12,682 nt of DNA from JAVJRN01 sp047635055 (GCA_047635055.1 JBLIIJ010000102.1:1-12682); one strand, 5' to 3'. Counted from the stretch's first letter, positions 1 to 8,619 are shown. The notes: a model not told the origin generated them from the sequence alone. Numbers and translations are program-made.

Positions 1-18
1 ATATATATATATATATAT
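1..18. repeat. AT dinucleotide tract at window edge
   Basis: Nine uninterrupted AT units begin the window, so the real tract may extend further left. It is a simple low-complexity repeat with no attached gene visible. Such tracts can vary in length by replication slippage, and no function is claimed here. Confidence 0.8.
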
Positions 19-93
19 GTTCTGTTAAATAGGACCAATTTCATTTGGGCGCGTTTGCCTGACTAGCCATCCGTATAGGTTGAAGTAAGAGCT

Positions 94-133
94 AGCCGTC
101 AGCAGAAGAGACTGTCCTCATTTGCTGACGGCT
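94..133. repeat. Strong inverted repeat / hairpin
   Basis: The left arm AGCCGTCAGCA (94-104) is perfectly complementary to the right arm TGCTGACGGCT (123-133). One G-T and one A-T pair extend the stem inward to 13 pairs around a 14-base loop. Inside the loop GAG (108-110) can pair with CTC (117-119). The stem is GC-rich compared with its surroundings, which suggests a selected structure. No T-run follows on either strand, so a classical terminator is not clearly shown. It could end a gene lying left of the window, or belong to a small RNA or a dispersed repeat. Confidence 0.6.
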
Positions 134-427
134 TACAACATTGAGCCATTCAGAAGTCTGTTCCGAAATAACTTTAGGAAATAAAGATAAGAATCAAATA
201 ACCAATGAGCTATACTCATAGTGGAACGCAGAGTATTCATGTATTCTCCATTGATCAAAAGGTTTTTAAAAAAAAACGGAGTAGGGGAATGTTTTCTTTA
301 GGCATATTACAGAAAACATAAAGTATAATTCGACCATACATTTCCTTATATCTAATTTTTTTTAAGTCACTAATAGGTGTCATTATCTCATGTATGCCAT
401 GAAAAGATGTCAGTGCATTATGCTTGA

Positions 428-1567
428 TTATTTAGTTGATGAAATGCAACGATCCTTAATGAATTGATCTACAAGCACATACGTTTTGGTGTAACCTATC
501 GGAAACCTTCCAGCCATGATCATTTGACAATTATATATCATTTCATCACCAGATGAAATATCATTAAAATCACTGGAGGGTTTTAGTGCCATTCCACAAT
601 TACTGGGTTTTGAAAAATCCAATAATGGGTCTTGAATAATTTGGGTGATTTCTCTTCTTATTTTCTCTACAAGGGACTTGTTGTTTAATTGGTTTTTCAG
701 GTCTTCTCCTAGAACGAGTTCAAGATCACGGCCAATATCCTGTCCTTGTCGCGTAATACCAGCAGAATCCAGTTTGAAATCATTGGTATAAAAAGTATGG
801 ATGGTACCAATCATTACGAAATCATCGATTTCATTGAATCTTAGATTTTCATAAGAATCCATGGGAGTTCCATCAGCAAGAATGAATTCACCTATGGGTC
901 GCTCTAGTATATCATACCAGATCTCATGCTCCTGATATTCATACCCTTTCATTAATGTACCCTCTGGGTTGTCATTAGGCACACATTGTATATATGCAAT
1001 CGCAGATTTTGCCAAATAGTGAAATCCGCTACTTTCCCGAAGAAACGGCAACTTATATTCTTTCTGTAACTCCCATCTGCCCTGGTATTTGTAGCATTCA
1101 AAATTACAATCATAGGGCAATTCACGAAGACCCATATAAGGATTGATGAAGTTGGATTCAAAGGACCACTTCAACATGTCATATCTGGAAGAGGTCGGAG
1201 GCTCGCTCTTAAATAAAGTAAGCAGTACATAAACAGTAATACTACTTATCAAGAGGCCGGCAATGAAAATGATCAAACTCTTCCTTGGGGAAGCAAATGC
1301 CTTTGAGGGATCTACATCAAGTTTGCTAAACTTTTCTTCATAGGCGATGAGTTTTAGTATCCTGTCAGCATTTTGGTTTGCTCGTTGGTATTCACCATCC
1401 GTTGCGTGCTGATTGATGAGTCTTGAAAACTGCGCATCACTGTATCCAAGCTCTCTAGCAATTGATGAATTTGAGCCCTTAACGAATTGCCGGGTACTCA
1501 AATCAAAGTCCCCATAAAGGATTTTGAGTTTGATAATTAAGGTTTCAAATGTGACTGCAGAATCCAT
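428..1567 (-). CDS. Single-pass membrane protein with possible N-terminal HTH; candidate regulator
   Basis: Unrecognised 379-residue protein. Residues 1-96 are predicted cytoplasmic. Residues about 31-55 contain a helix-turn-helix-like stretch (SSIARELGYSDAQFSRLIN), in which a short helix, a GYS turn and a second helix look like the DNA-binding unit of small regulators. A hydrophobic helix at about 97-119 follows RK and should span the inner membrane. Residues 120-379 would then be periplasmic, rich in aromatic and acidic residues, with six cysteines (154, 158, 195, 324, 347, 374). This layout resembles ToxR-like one-component membrane regulators, but I see no established family signature. 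The gene is divergent from the SusC-led operon with a 142-bp gap, a position typical for a cognate regulator. The ATG at 1567 keeps the whole N-terminal domain, and no Shine-Dalgarno sequence precedes it. The gene itself is supported by its length and coherent architecture; the regulatory role is inference. Confidence 0.8.
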   Translation of the reverse strand: MDSAVTFETLIIKLKILYGDFDLSTRQFVKGSNSSIARELGYSDAQFSRLINQHATDGEYQRANQNADRILKLIAYEEKFSKLDVDPSKAFASPRKSLIIFIAGLLISSITVYVLLTLFKSEPPTSSRYDMLKWSFESNFINPYMGLRELPYDCNFECYKYQGRWELQKEYKLPFLRESSGFHYLAKSAIAYIQCVPNDNPEGTLMKGYEYQEHEIWYDILERPIGEFILADGTPMDSYENLRFNEIDDFVMIGTIHTFYTNDFKLDSAGITRQGQDIGRDLELVLGEDLKNQLNNKSLVEKIRREITQIIQDPLLDFSKPSNCGMALKPSSDFNDISSGDEMIYNCQMIMAGRFPIGYTKTYVLVDQFIKDRCISSTK

Positions 1568-1709
1568 TTAGCAAGGTTTTAACGATATCTAGTTGTTGAA
1601 AATCGTTGAAAGTTAACAAAAATTAATAATTATTAATAAAGCAATGAAAGAGATGTTTGATTACAATATCATTAAACCAGTATTTCATCAAAACTAATTT
1701 TTTACGAAT
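1568..1709. promoter_or_regulatory. Divergent intergenic region between candidate regulator and SusC operon
   Basis: This 142-bp AT-rich gap must hold the start signals for both divergent genes. On the plus strand GATGTTTG (1652-1659) matches the Bacteroidota -7 element TAnnTTTG at all but its first base, giving a leader of about 45 bases before the susC-like gene. No good -33 TTG sits at the right distance. On the minus strand TAATTTTTG (complement of 1617-1625) with TTG (complement of 1642-1644) is a loose match for a promoter of the membrane protein gene. Both are weak calls. A 16-bp palindrome lies between them. Confidence 0.4.
1622..1637. promoter_or_regulatory. 16-bp perfect AT palindrome, possible operator
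   Basis: ATTAATAATTATTAAT is its own reverse complement. It sits inside the divergent gap and overlaps the loose minus-strand promoter match, where an operator for a dimeric regulator would be expected. Because it consists only of A and T in an AT-rich gap, chance is a serious alternative. Confidence 0.3.
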
Positions 1710-4700
1710 ATGATAAAATCACTAGTGGGTTCAATCTTCTGCTTATTTGTTATTGTCGCTCATGCTCAAGTAGACATATCAGGAAAAGTGGTAGACGCGG
1801 ATAATGCGGCTATAATAGGAGCAAACATTATAGAGCAGGGCACTTCGAATGGGACAATTACTGATATCGATGGTAATTTCAGGTTATCGGTTTTGTCAAA
1901 TCAATCCGTTTTGGAAATTCGCTCAGTGGGTTTCAAAGTGATTAAACAAAAGGTAGGATCGCAGACGAAATTCGCCTTTAATATGGAAGAGGATGTTACT
2001 GAGTTAGGTGAAGTCGTCATCACGGCACTTGGTTTTGAAAAGAATGCAGATGAGGTAGGTTATGCTAACACCCAGGTTAAAAGCGAAACGATAATAAAAG
2101 CAGCAGAACCCAATTTACTAAATTCCTTATCCGGTAAGTCGACAGGTGTGAACATCCGAAGGAATTCGGGAGATCCTGGAGCGGGAGCTTATATTCAGTT
2201 GAGAGGAGCCTCCACCTTAGGCGGAGGTGGGCAGCCACTGATCGTCGTTGATGGCGTACCAATAAGCAATGATAATGTGGGAACAAGCCAGATTGCGCAA
2301 CAATCAAGACTAAACGATATTAATCCCAATGACATACAAAATGTAAGTATACTCAAAGGAGCGCCTGCCGCTGCACTCTGGGGAACGGCAGCTTTGAATG
2401 GGGCAATTGTAATTACCACTAAAAGTGGAAAGTACAGCCAGAAGCTTAAAGTATCAGTCAAATCCACTTACTCGATTGATGAAATAAATAGAAGATTTCC
2501 CCTTCAGTCCAGATTTGGTCAAGGTAATAATGGTGAATACAATCCTTCCGCTAGAGATTCTTGGGGAGATAAAATAGCTGATCGTTCAGGTGGAGCGGAC
2601 GAATTTGATACTTCTGGTGAGTTTTTCTTGGATCAAGGGGGTCGTACTTATTATCCTATCCTTGCTAAAAATTCGCAAAAGACTTTCAATGATGAAAACT
2701 TTGATCAGGTATTCCAGACAGGACACTTCTTCGAGAACTCGGTAAGTATGACTGCTGGAAATGAAACTGGAAATGTCTTCTTCAGTTTGAGCGACATGGA
2801 TCAGGAAGGAATTATCGCTAATAATTCGGATTACCGAAGGACTACAGCACGTCTCAACATTGAGCAAATATTAAATAACAAAATTACTTTAAATGTACGA
2901 TCTGCATACACTAAGACTACATCTAACAGGATAAGAAGAGGGGCACAATCTTCTGGCTTATACCTAGGACTCTTGAGAACACCAGCAGATTTTGAAAGTG
3001 CAGGATACAGAGGAAGTTATTTTGAGGGACCTGACGCGTCTCCAATCGAAAACAGACATAGATCTTATCGCAGTTATTTGGGAGGCTCCACTAACCCCGT
3101 ATACAACCACCCATTGTGGACTACCAAGGAGCAAGAAGATGTGGCTGATGTTGATCGATTCATCAATAACATCAAATTGACCTATTCCCCTACAGACTGG
3201 CTGGAAGTATTTGCAAGAGTAGGTTTGGATACATACACGGAGGAGCGCGTTCAGTTCTTCACTCCAGGATCTGCATCTGGCACATTTCGAACTGGACTTT
3301 TTGAAAGAGAAATTAGAAAGAATTCTATCCTTAATACGGATTTAATAGCAAGAGCTTCTCAGCGAATTGGTTCGGATTTCAATCTCTCCGCATTGGTCGG
3401 ATTCAATTACAATCAGAGACAATCAGTAATATCTAGTAATGAAATTGCCAATTTCATACAGTTTGCGGATGTATCCGGCAGAACTCGCGACATGGACAAT
3501 GCGCTCCCTGAGAATAGGTCAGCCACTAGCGTAACAGGTGAAACCAGAACAGCTGCAGTTTACACAGAAATTACTTTTGATGCATTCGATCAGCTCTACG
3601 TCACTGGTACGCTGAGAAGCGAAGCAGTTTCCACTTTCGGTAGCCAAGCTGACCCTACTTTTCTATTCCCTTCAATATCTGTTGCGTGGCAATTTACTGA
3701 CTTGATAGATGCAAAATTCTTCAGTTTTGGTAAGCTAAGAGCTTCTTATGGAGAGGTGGGACAAGCACCTGGTAGATACGCCACCAATAATGAAATTGTA
3801 CAGCCTAGCTACTCGGATGAGTGGGGAGGAAATTTAGCTGTTGGCCTATACGGAACAGGTGGCTTTACACCTGGTGTTGCACAAGGAAATCCAAACCTAA
3901 GACCAGAGAGAAAAAAAGAATTTGAAATTGGAACAGATTTAAGATTCTTAGATAATAGGTTAACCTTCAGTGGAACATACTATAATAACATAACGGAAGA
4001 CCTCTTATTGCAAGTACCAATAGCCAATACAAGGGGGTATGATAGGACAGTTTCAAATGGGGCTGATATTGAAAATCAAGGTCTTGAGTTAGACCTTGGG
4101 TACAGCATTATTAGAAAAAAGGACTTCAACCTAGGAGTTAATTTCTTATATACCAAGAATACTAATTTGGTAACTAACCTACTTGATGTGGAAACATTAC
4201 CCTTAGGCGGTCTCTCTGCAGTAAATGCTCGTATTGTAGAAGGTCAGCAACTTGGTGTTTTATTTGGTTCGAGAACCCTGAGAGATGATGCAGGAAATAT
4301 CGTACTTGACAGAAATGGATTCCCGCAGCAAGATGAAGAAGAGGGAGTCATCGGAGATCCAAACCCAGACTGGAGAGGTTCATTCATGACCTCCATGAAA
4401 TACAAAAATTTTAGCCTCAACTTACTCTTTGAAACCTTCCAAGGTGCTGACATTTATGCAGGTACCAAGTCCGTACTCTACAACTTAGGTACCTGGGGAG
4501 CCTCAGCAACAGAGACTACCACCAATCAAAACTTGCTAGACTACAATGGAAATGTCATTCCTGCTGGAAGCACTTTCCGAGGAGTTGTGCAAGATTTTGG
4601 TGCAGGACCAGTAGCGCTTACCGAAGCATGGTATCAGGGAGATGGCGGATTCTTCAGTGGAGGAAATGACGAACTCTACATAGAAGATGGCTCCTGGACG

Positions 4701-4931
4701 AGGCTTAGGGAAATTAGCCTTAGCTATAGAATGAACGGTGATCTAATAAAGAAAGCTGGTTTCGAGTCGGTTCAAGTTACTGCAACGGGTCGTAACCTCT
4801 TCCTATGGACGGAATTCGAAGGAAATGATCCGGATACCAACTTAGAAGGAGTGAGTCCTGCTGGGGGGATTGATTATTTCAATAATCCAAGTACCCGATC
4901 TTATGTTTTTTCTATCCTATTGAACTTTTAA
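1710..4931 (+). CDS. SusC/RagA-family TonB-linked outer membrane transporter
   Basis: Outer-membrane active transporter, energised by TonB-ExbBD, which with its SusD partner imports a bulky nutrient. The 1073 residues are a normal length for the family. In order: signal peptide about 1-20 ending AHAQ; carboxypeptidase-regulatory-like domain about 23-95 with the usual GT..TDIDGNF pattern; TonB-box-like EVVITALGF at 101-109; plug domain about 115-240 with QLRGAST, PLIVVDGVPI (176-185) and an LKG-APAAALWG-TAALNG run (215-231) ending in ITTKSGK; then a long beta-barrel closing with aromatic F1073. The variant LKGAPAAALWG replaces the more common LKDASAAAIYG. It is the first gene of the operon, 12 bp ahead of the SusD-like gene. 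The transported compound cannot be read from the sequence, and the operon holds no glycan-degrading enzyme. Confidence 0.96.
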   Translation: MIKSLVGSIFCLFVIVAHAQVDISGKVVDADNAAIIGANIIEQGTSNGTITDIDGNFRLSVLSNQSVLEIRSVGFKVIKQKVGSQTKFAFNMEEDVTELGEVVITALGFEKNADEVGYANTQVKSETIIKAAEPNLLNSLSGKSTGVNIRRNSGDPGAGAYIQLRGASTLGGGGQPLIVVDGVPISNDNVGTSQIAQQSRLNDINPNDIQNVSILKGAPAAALWGTAALNGAIVITTKSGKYSQKLKVSVKSTYSIDEINRRFPLQSRFGQGNNGEYNPSARDSWGDKIADRSGGADEFDTSGEFFLDQGGRTYYPILAKNSQKTFNDENFDQVFQTGHFFENSVSMTAGNETGNVFFSLSDMDQEGIIANNSDYRRTTARLNIEQILNNKITLNVRSAYTKTTSNRIRRGAQSSGLYLGLLRTPADFESAGYRGSYFEGPDASPIENRHRSYRSYLGGSTNPVYNHPLWTTKEQEDVADVDRFINNIKLTYSPTDWLEVFARVGLDTYTEERVQFFTPGSASGTFRTGLFEREIRKNSILNTDLIARASQRIGSDFNLSALVGFNYNQRQSVISSNEIANFIQFADVSGRTRDMDNALPENRSATSVTGETRTAAVYTEITFDAFDQLYVTGTLRSEAVSTFGSQADPTFLFPSISVAWQFTDLIDAKFFSFGKLRASYGEVGQAPGRYATNNEIVQPSYSDEWGGNLAVGLYGTGGFTPGVAQGNPNLRPERKKEFEIGTDLRFLDNRLTFSGTYYNNITEDLLLQVPIANTRGYDRTVSNGADIENQGLELDLGYSIIRKKDFNLGVNFLYTKNTNLVTNLLDVETLPLGGLSAVNARIVEGQQLGVLFGSRTLRDDAGNIVLDRNGFPQQDEEEGVIGDPNPDWRGSFMTSMKYKNFSLNLLFETFQGADIYAGTKSVLYNLGTWGASATETTTNQNLLDYNGNVIPAGSTFRGVVQDFGAGPVALTEAWYQGDGGFFSGGNDELYIEDGSWTRLREISLSYRMNGDLIKKAGFESVQVTATGRNLFLWTEFEGNDPDTNLEGVSPAGGIDYFNNPSTRSYVFSILLNF

Positions 4932-4943
4932 ATAAAGAAAAAG

Positions 4944-6365
4944 ATGAAATTATTTAATAAAATACTTTTAGGATCGCTCGTCTTCAGTTTCATTGCCTGT
5001 GAGAATTTGGTAGATGGGGAGGGCGATATAAATATCAATCCGAACAACCCAACAAGTACCGGATATCAGAATATCCTGATAACTGCCGAGGTTGGAACCA
5101 TGATTCTTCAGAATGGGGAATCTGCACGTAGAGCTGGTATATTCGCTGGTACGCATACTGGAATAGATCGTCAACATCAAGGGTACACAAGTTACACAGT
5201 GACCACTCCAGACTTTGATGACTTGTGGGACGATGTTTTTATTAACAGCTACAGAAATGCCAAATTTTCAGAAGAAGCGGCATTAGAAGAAGGGATCACT
5301 GGTGTTACCATAGGCATCACGCAGGTGCTTCAGGCGCTGGCTTTAGGTACAGGGACTTCTTTGTATGGAGATATTCCTTTTGATGAACTGATAAATATCG
5401 CCTTCGAAAACCCCGCTTTTGAGCCGCAAACTACCGTTTATTCAAAAGTTCAGGGTCTGCTCGACATAGCGATTGTCAATCTCAGTGCAGGCATTGGAAG
5501 GCCAGCGAGTGGAGCTGATGTCTTTTTCGATGGGGATCCAGAAGCTTGGACTCAAGTGGCTTATACGCTCAAAGCGAGATATCATATGCACACTGGCGAC
5601 TATGATTTGGCCTATGTTGCGGCGCAAAATGGGGTTAATAGTCCTGAGAACTCATTAAATGCCCCTCATTCCAATGCGCTGGAAGCGTCTAATCTGAATT
5701 GGCAGTTTTTTGCCAATGGCTCCAGAGGACCAGACCTTGTAGTTTCCGACTTTATGATCAATCTGGTTTCTCCATCCTCTGCTACTTCGAGAGGTAATGC
5801 AAAAACAAACGAAACGGGTAGATACAACTTCCTCTTCGAGTCTAATGCAATTGGTTTCCAACCAAACCAGAGTCCTAATGGGCTAGCAGGACAAACCGTA
5901 TCAGAACCTATTACGTCCTACCAAGAGAACCTATTGATATTGGCTGAATCAGGATATCGTTCGGCAGACTTCAACACTGGTCTTGGACACCTCAATGACT
6001 TCCGATCATTTATGGCAAATGGAGGTTACCTCGTGGAGCCCGACTTGACAACTGTCCAGTACGATGATTACGTTACTGCTGACTTTGACAATGGCGGTAT
6101 TGAAAACATAGATGGACTCGCCTCTGGAGATGCTTTACTGAGAGAAATACTAGAGGAACGATATATTACATTGTTTAGTCAGATAGAAGTATTTAATGAT
6201 ACTAGACGAACGGAGAACGAAACCTTAGTACGTGTACCTATCTCACCAAATACGGGGGATAATCTGCCACAACGATTTATATATGCACAGTCAGAGATAG
6301 ATAGAAACAGTAATACACCAGACCCTTTACCAAAGCTATTTGACAAAACTGAAGTAAATCAGTAA
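4944..6365 (+). CDS. SusD/RagB-family surface lipoprotein (SusD-like_2 type)
   Basis: Substrate-capturing lid that sits on the SusC barrel at the cell surface. The 473-residue protein starts with a lipoprotein signal ending FSFIAC, so Cys19 is the likely lipidated residue. INPNNPT (31-37) just after it is the typical entry of the SusD-like_2 group. Further landmarks are SLYGDIPF (139-146), a TPR-like helix region AWTQVAYTLKARYHMHTGDY (201-220), and the C-terminal block EILEERYITLF followed by NDTRRTE (about 401-424) and PQRFIYAQSEIDRN (442-454). These match the order of conserved blocks in the family. It lies 12 bp after the SusC-like gene and is presumably co-translated and physically paired with it. 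Family assignment is firm; the ligand is unknown. Confidence 0.94.
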   Translation: MKLFNKILLGSLVFSFIACENLVDGEGDININPNNPTSTGYQNILITAEVGTMILQNGESARRAGIFAGTHTGIDRQHQGYTSYTVTTPDFDDLWDDVFINSYRNAKFSEEAALEEGITGVTIGITQVLQALALGTGTSLYGDIPFDELINIAFENPAFEPQTTVYSKVQGLLDIAIVNLSAGIGRPASGADVFFDGDPEAWTQVAYTLKARYHMHTGDYDLAYVAAQNGVNSPENSLNAPHSNALEASNLNWQFFANGSRGPDLVVSDFMINLVSPSSATSRGNAKTNETGRYNFLFESNAIGFQPNQSPNGLAGQTVSEPITSYQENLLILAESGYRSADFNTGLGHLNDFRSFMANGGYLVEPDLTTVQYDDYVTADFDNGGIENIDGLASGDALLREILEERYITLFSQIEVFNDTRRTENETLVRVPISPNTGDNLPQRFIYAQSEIDRNSNTPDPLPKLFDKTEVNQ

Positions 6366-6371
6366 GCCTTG

Positions 6372-7154
6372 ATGAAAAATTCTTTGAAAAAGTATTTATC
6401 TGCCACTTGGCTATTATTCCTTGTATTGAGCGCTTATGCCCAAGGCAAGGATGATACGCTCAGGGTTCTCTTTGTGGGAAACAGTTATACCTATTTTTGG
6501 AATCTCCCTCAGACCGTAGAAGCCATGGCGATCTCTATGAATATCCCCCTTATAGCAAGACAATCAACTGCAGGAGGAACAAACTTGAAGCAGCACTGGC
6601 TTGGCGAGGAAGGGTTGAATTCAAAAGCAATTGTAGCGCAAGGAATTTGGGATGTGGTGGTACTGCAAAACCATAGCAGAAGCACCCTAGATACTCCAGA
6701 TGAGTTTACAGAGTATGGCCTGAAGTTTATTGATTTGGTAAAGAGCATTGGTGCCAAACCGATCCTTTACCAGACATGGGCTCGTGCCTTTAATCCCTTG
6801 ATGCAGCAAACCATCACCAAAGGATATGAGCAACTGGGAACACGTGCAAATGTAGAGGTGGTTCCTATTGGGGAACTGTGGAAAAAGGCCATCAGTCTAA
6901 GACCTGATCTGAATTTATACGATCCCGACAAAAGCCATCCTTCACCTATCGGCACTTACCTCAACGCTACTGCTTTCTTCAAGTATTTGACTGGCAATAA
7001 CGCCATAACACTAGATAAAAGGATCACTGATATCGACCGGAATGGTCAAAAGATATATCTCTCCATTATGACTGAGCAAAACGCAACATTTATTCAACAA
7101 CTGGTAGACGAATTTATAGAGTTGCCAAAAGAAAATAGGAGTTATGGAAAATAA
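6372..7154 (+). CDS. Exported SGNH-fold hydrolase (esterase-like)
   Basis: Secreted hydrolase of the SGNH/GDSL superfamily, expected to cleave ester or acyl groups in the periplasm. From ATG 6372 it has 260 residues. The signal peptide is about 1-24 (LVLSAYAQ). Block I is FVGNSYT (34-40) with nucleophile Ser38; block II is AGGT (67-70); block III is LQNHS (98-102) with oxyanion Asn100; block V is DKSHPS (186-191), giving the Asp186-x-x-His189 pair. All four SGNH residues are therefore present. The FVGNSYT form recalls the DUF4886-like branch rather than classic GDSL lipases. A TTG at 6369 directly before the ATG would add one residue; ATG is preferred. The gene starts 6 bp after the SusD-like gene and overlaps the next by 11 bp, so it is part of the operon. 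Substrate unknown; a carboxylate ester fits the neighbouring transporter (inference). Confidence 0.88.
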   Translation: MKNSLKKYLSATWLLFLVLSAYAQGKDDTLRVLFVGNSYTYFWNLPQTVEAMAISMNIPLIARQSTAGGTNLKQHWLGEEGLNSKAIVAQGIWDVVVLQNHSRSTLDTPDEFTEYGLKFIDLVKSIGAKPILYQTWARAFNPLMQQTITKGYEQLGTRANVEVVPIGELWKKAISLRPDLNLYDPDKSHPSPIGTYLNATAFFKYLTGNNAITLDKRITDIDRNGQKIYLSIMTEQNATFIQQLVDEFIELPKENRSYGK

Positions 7155-8619
7155 GAAACGAACCATAGCCATCATCCTCGGACCGCTTGCCTTCTTACTA
7201 TTAGAGAGCATGGGTAAGCCAGCAAGTATGAACATCAATGCCTATCATGTGCTCACTACTACTGTTTGGATTGCTATATGGTGGGTTTTCGAGGCTGTAC
7301 CCATCGCCGTAACGGCACTCTTGCCCATCATTCTCTTTCCTATTACGGGAGCATTGGATTTGGGCATTACAACAGCGGCTTTTGGCCATAAGTACATATT
7401 CTTATATCTGGGTGGATTCATATTGGCGATCGCAATAGAACGATGGAATCTCCATCGCAGAATAGCGCTTAATATCATCAGTATTATCGGTACGGATATC
7501 TCCAAAATTATGCTAGGGTTCATGCTGGCTACTGCCTTCTTATCCATGTGGATTTCGAATACGGCAACTTCCGTCATGATGCTTCCTATAGGTATGGCAG
7601 TGGTTAGACAATTTCAAGCTGCCGCTAATGATGAAGAATCTTCTAGTCGGTTTGGAAAGGCACTCATGTTGGCCATAGCCTACAGTGCGTCTATTGGTGG
7701 ATTCTCTTCCCTTATAGGAACACCTCCCAACCTTGTACTGGCGGGTATTCTAGAGCAGGTCTATAACTATAAACTAAGCTTCTTTCAATGGATCAAGTTT
7801 GGTTTTCCTATCTCCGTGGTGCTACTATTCATCTGCTGGAAGTACTTGACCAAGTATGCGTTTAAGTTCAAGCTGAAAACACTCCCTGAAGGTCGAGAAG
7901 AAATTCAGAAAATGATAAAGGCACTAGGCCGAATTAGCTACGAAGAAAAAGCAGTATTGATCGTTTTCGTGCTAACTGCTACTGCATGGATGATGAGATC
8001 ACTCATAGAACGCTTGGTGCCAGCCATCGATGATACGATCATCGCTATGACCGCAGCGATTATTCTCTTTGTGATCCCTGCCAAGGATAGATCAAGAGCG
8101 ATTGTCAATTGGGAAGAAGCCAAGGAGCTTCCTTGGGGCATCATCTTGCTCTTTGGGGGAGGTATGGCACTTGCCAAAGGTTTCACAGAAACCGGACTAG
8201 CCGATTGGATAGCCGCGCAGTTGACCAATATGGATGGTCTCTCTATGATACTACTCATTCTAGTGTTAGTGACTATCGTCAACCTGCTCACTGAGATTAC
8301 GTCTAACCTAGCAACTACTGCCATGTTATTACCAGTATTGGCACCTATGGCCGTATCTTTTGACATACATCCTTTAATGATCATGGTGCCAGTGACAGTG
8401 GCCGCATCTTGTGCATTTATGCTTCCCGTAGCGACTCCACCGAACGCTGTAGTTTTCGGTTCAGGGTATTTAAGAATACCAGACATGGTGCGCGCTGGGG
8501 CAATTATGAATGCGATTTCAATCGTGATAATAACCCTAGCAACTTACTTCTTACTTCCATTATTATGGAAAATTGACCCCCAGGGTTTCCCAGATATTTT
8601 CAGGAACAACAATTATTGA
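7144..8619 (+). CDS. SLC13/DASS-family sodium/carboxylate symporter
   Basis: Inner-membrane secondary transporter of the divalent anion:sodium symporter family (SLC13, relatives VcINDY and NaDC/NaCT), which import succinate, citrate or similar di-/tricarboxylates with sodium. The 491 residues are highly hydrophobic with about a dozen membrane segments. Landmarks: SNTATSVMMLPI (138-149), the first sodium-binding hairpin; GGFSSLIGTPPN (185-196); SNLATTAMLLPV (387-398), the second hairpin; and A-S-x2-F-x2-P-VA-TPP-N-x-VV (421-437), which fits the family's PROSITE-type sodium:sulfate symporter signature. The second hairpin reads SNL rather than the SNT of VcINDY, similar to SNV in mammalian members. 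Sulfate cannot be excluded, but the PVATPPNAVVFGSG block favours a carboxylate carrier. Its start overlaps the SGNH gene by 11 bp; AGGAG (7137-7141) precedes the ATG by only 2 bases, so translational coupling is likely. Confidence 0.93.
   Translation: MENKKRTIAIILGPLAFLLLESMGKPASMNINAYHVLTTTVWIAIWWVFEAVPIAVTALLPIILFPITGALDLGITTAAFGHKYIFLYLGGFILAIAIERWNLHRRIALNIISIIGTDISKIMLGFMLATAFLSMWISNTATSVMMLPIGMAVVRQFQAAANDEESSSRFGKALMLAIAYSASIGGFSSLIGTPPNLVLAGILEQVYNYKLSFFQWIKFGFPISVVLLFICWKYLTKYAFKFKLKTLPEGREEIQKMIKALGRISYEEKAVLIVFVLTATAWMMRSLIERLVPAIDDTIIAMTAAIILFVIPAKDRSRAIVNWEEAKELPWGIILLFGGGMALAKGFTETGLADWIAAQLTNMDGLSMILLILVLVTIVNLLTEITSNLATTAMLLPVLAPMAVSFDIHPLMIMVPVTVAASCAFMLPVATPPNAVVFGSGYLRIPDMVRAGAIMNAISIVIITLATYFLLPLLWKIDPQGFPDIFRNNNY

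Larger units (their letters stand above)
1..427. other. Non-coding stretch, no convincing gene
   Basis: This 427-base stretch lies downstream of the minus-strand gene that ends at 428. It holds the AT tract at 1-18 and the hairpin at 94-133. A 38-codon plus-strand reading frame at 205-321 starts with ATG but resembles no family I know and lacks a clear ribosome site. Runs of A (about 269-276) and T (about 356-363) occur, but neither directly follows a stem. I see no RNA gene, insertion sequence end or attachment site that I could defend. Confidence 0.5.

Noticed and set aside
94..133. Integron attC-type recombination site
   Set aside because: The hairpin has long perfect arms but lacks the paired conserved core sites (GTTRRRY / RYYYAAC) in the required positions, and no integrase or cassette gene is near.
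205..321. 38-codon plus-strand frame in the gene-free left part
   Set aside because: It starts with ATG and ends with TAA, but it is short, lysine-rich over an A-run, resembles no family I know and has no ribosome site. Chance is the simpler reading.
1710..6365. Classic polysaccharide utilisation locus
   Set aside because: SusC and SusD are present, but no glycoside hydrolase, lyase, carbohydrate esterase of known family, sulfatase or hybrid two-component sensor occurs in the window. The label would imply a glycan substrate that the sequence does not support.
6369..6371. TTG start for the SGNH hydrolase
   Set aside because: An ATG follows immediately at 6372 and gives the same signal peptide; ATG is the more likely initiation codon.
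7938..8486. 182-codon open frame on the minus strand
   Set aside because: It is entirely antisense to the SLC13 symporter gene, which has intact family motifs. The translation has no recognisable domain and no separate start signals.
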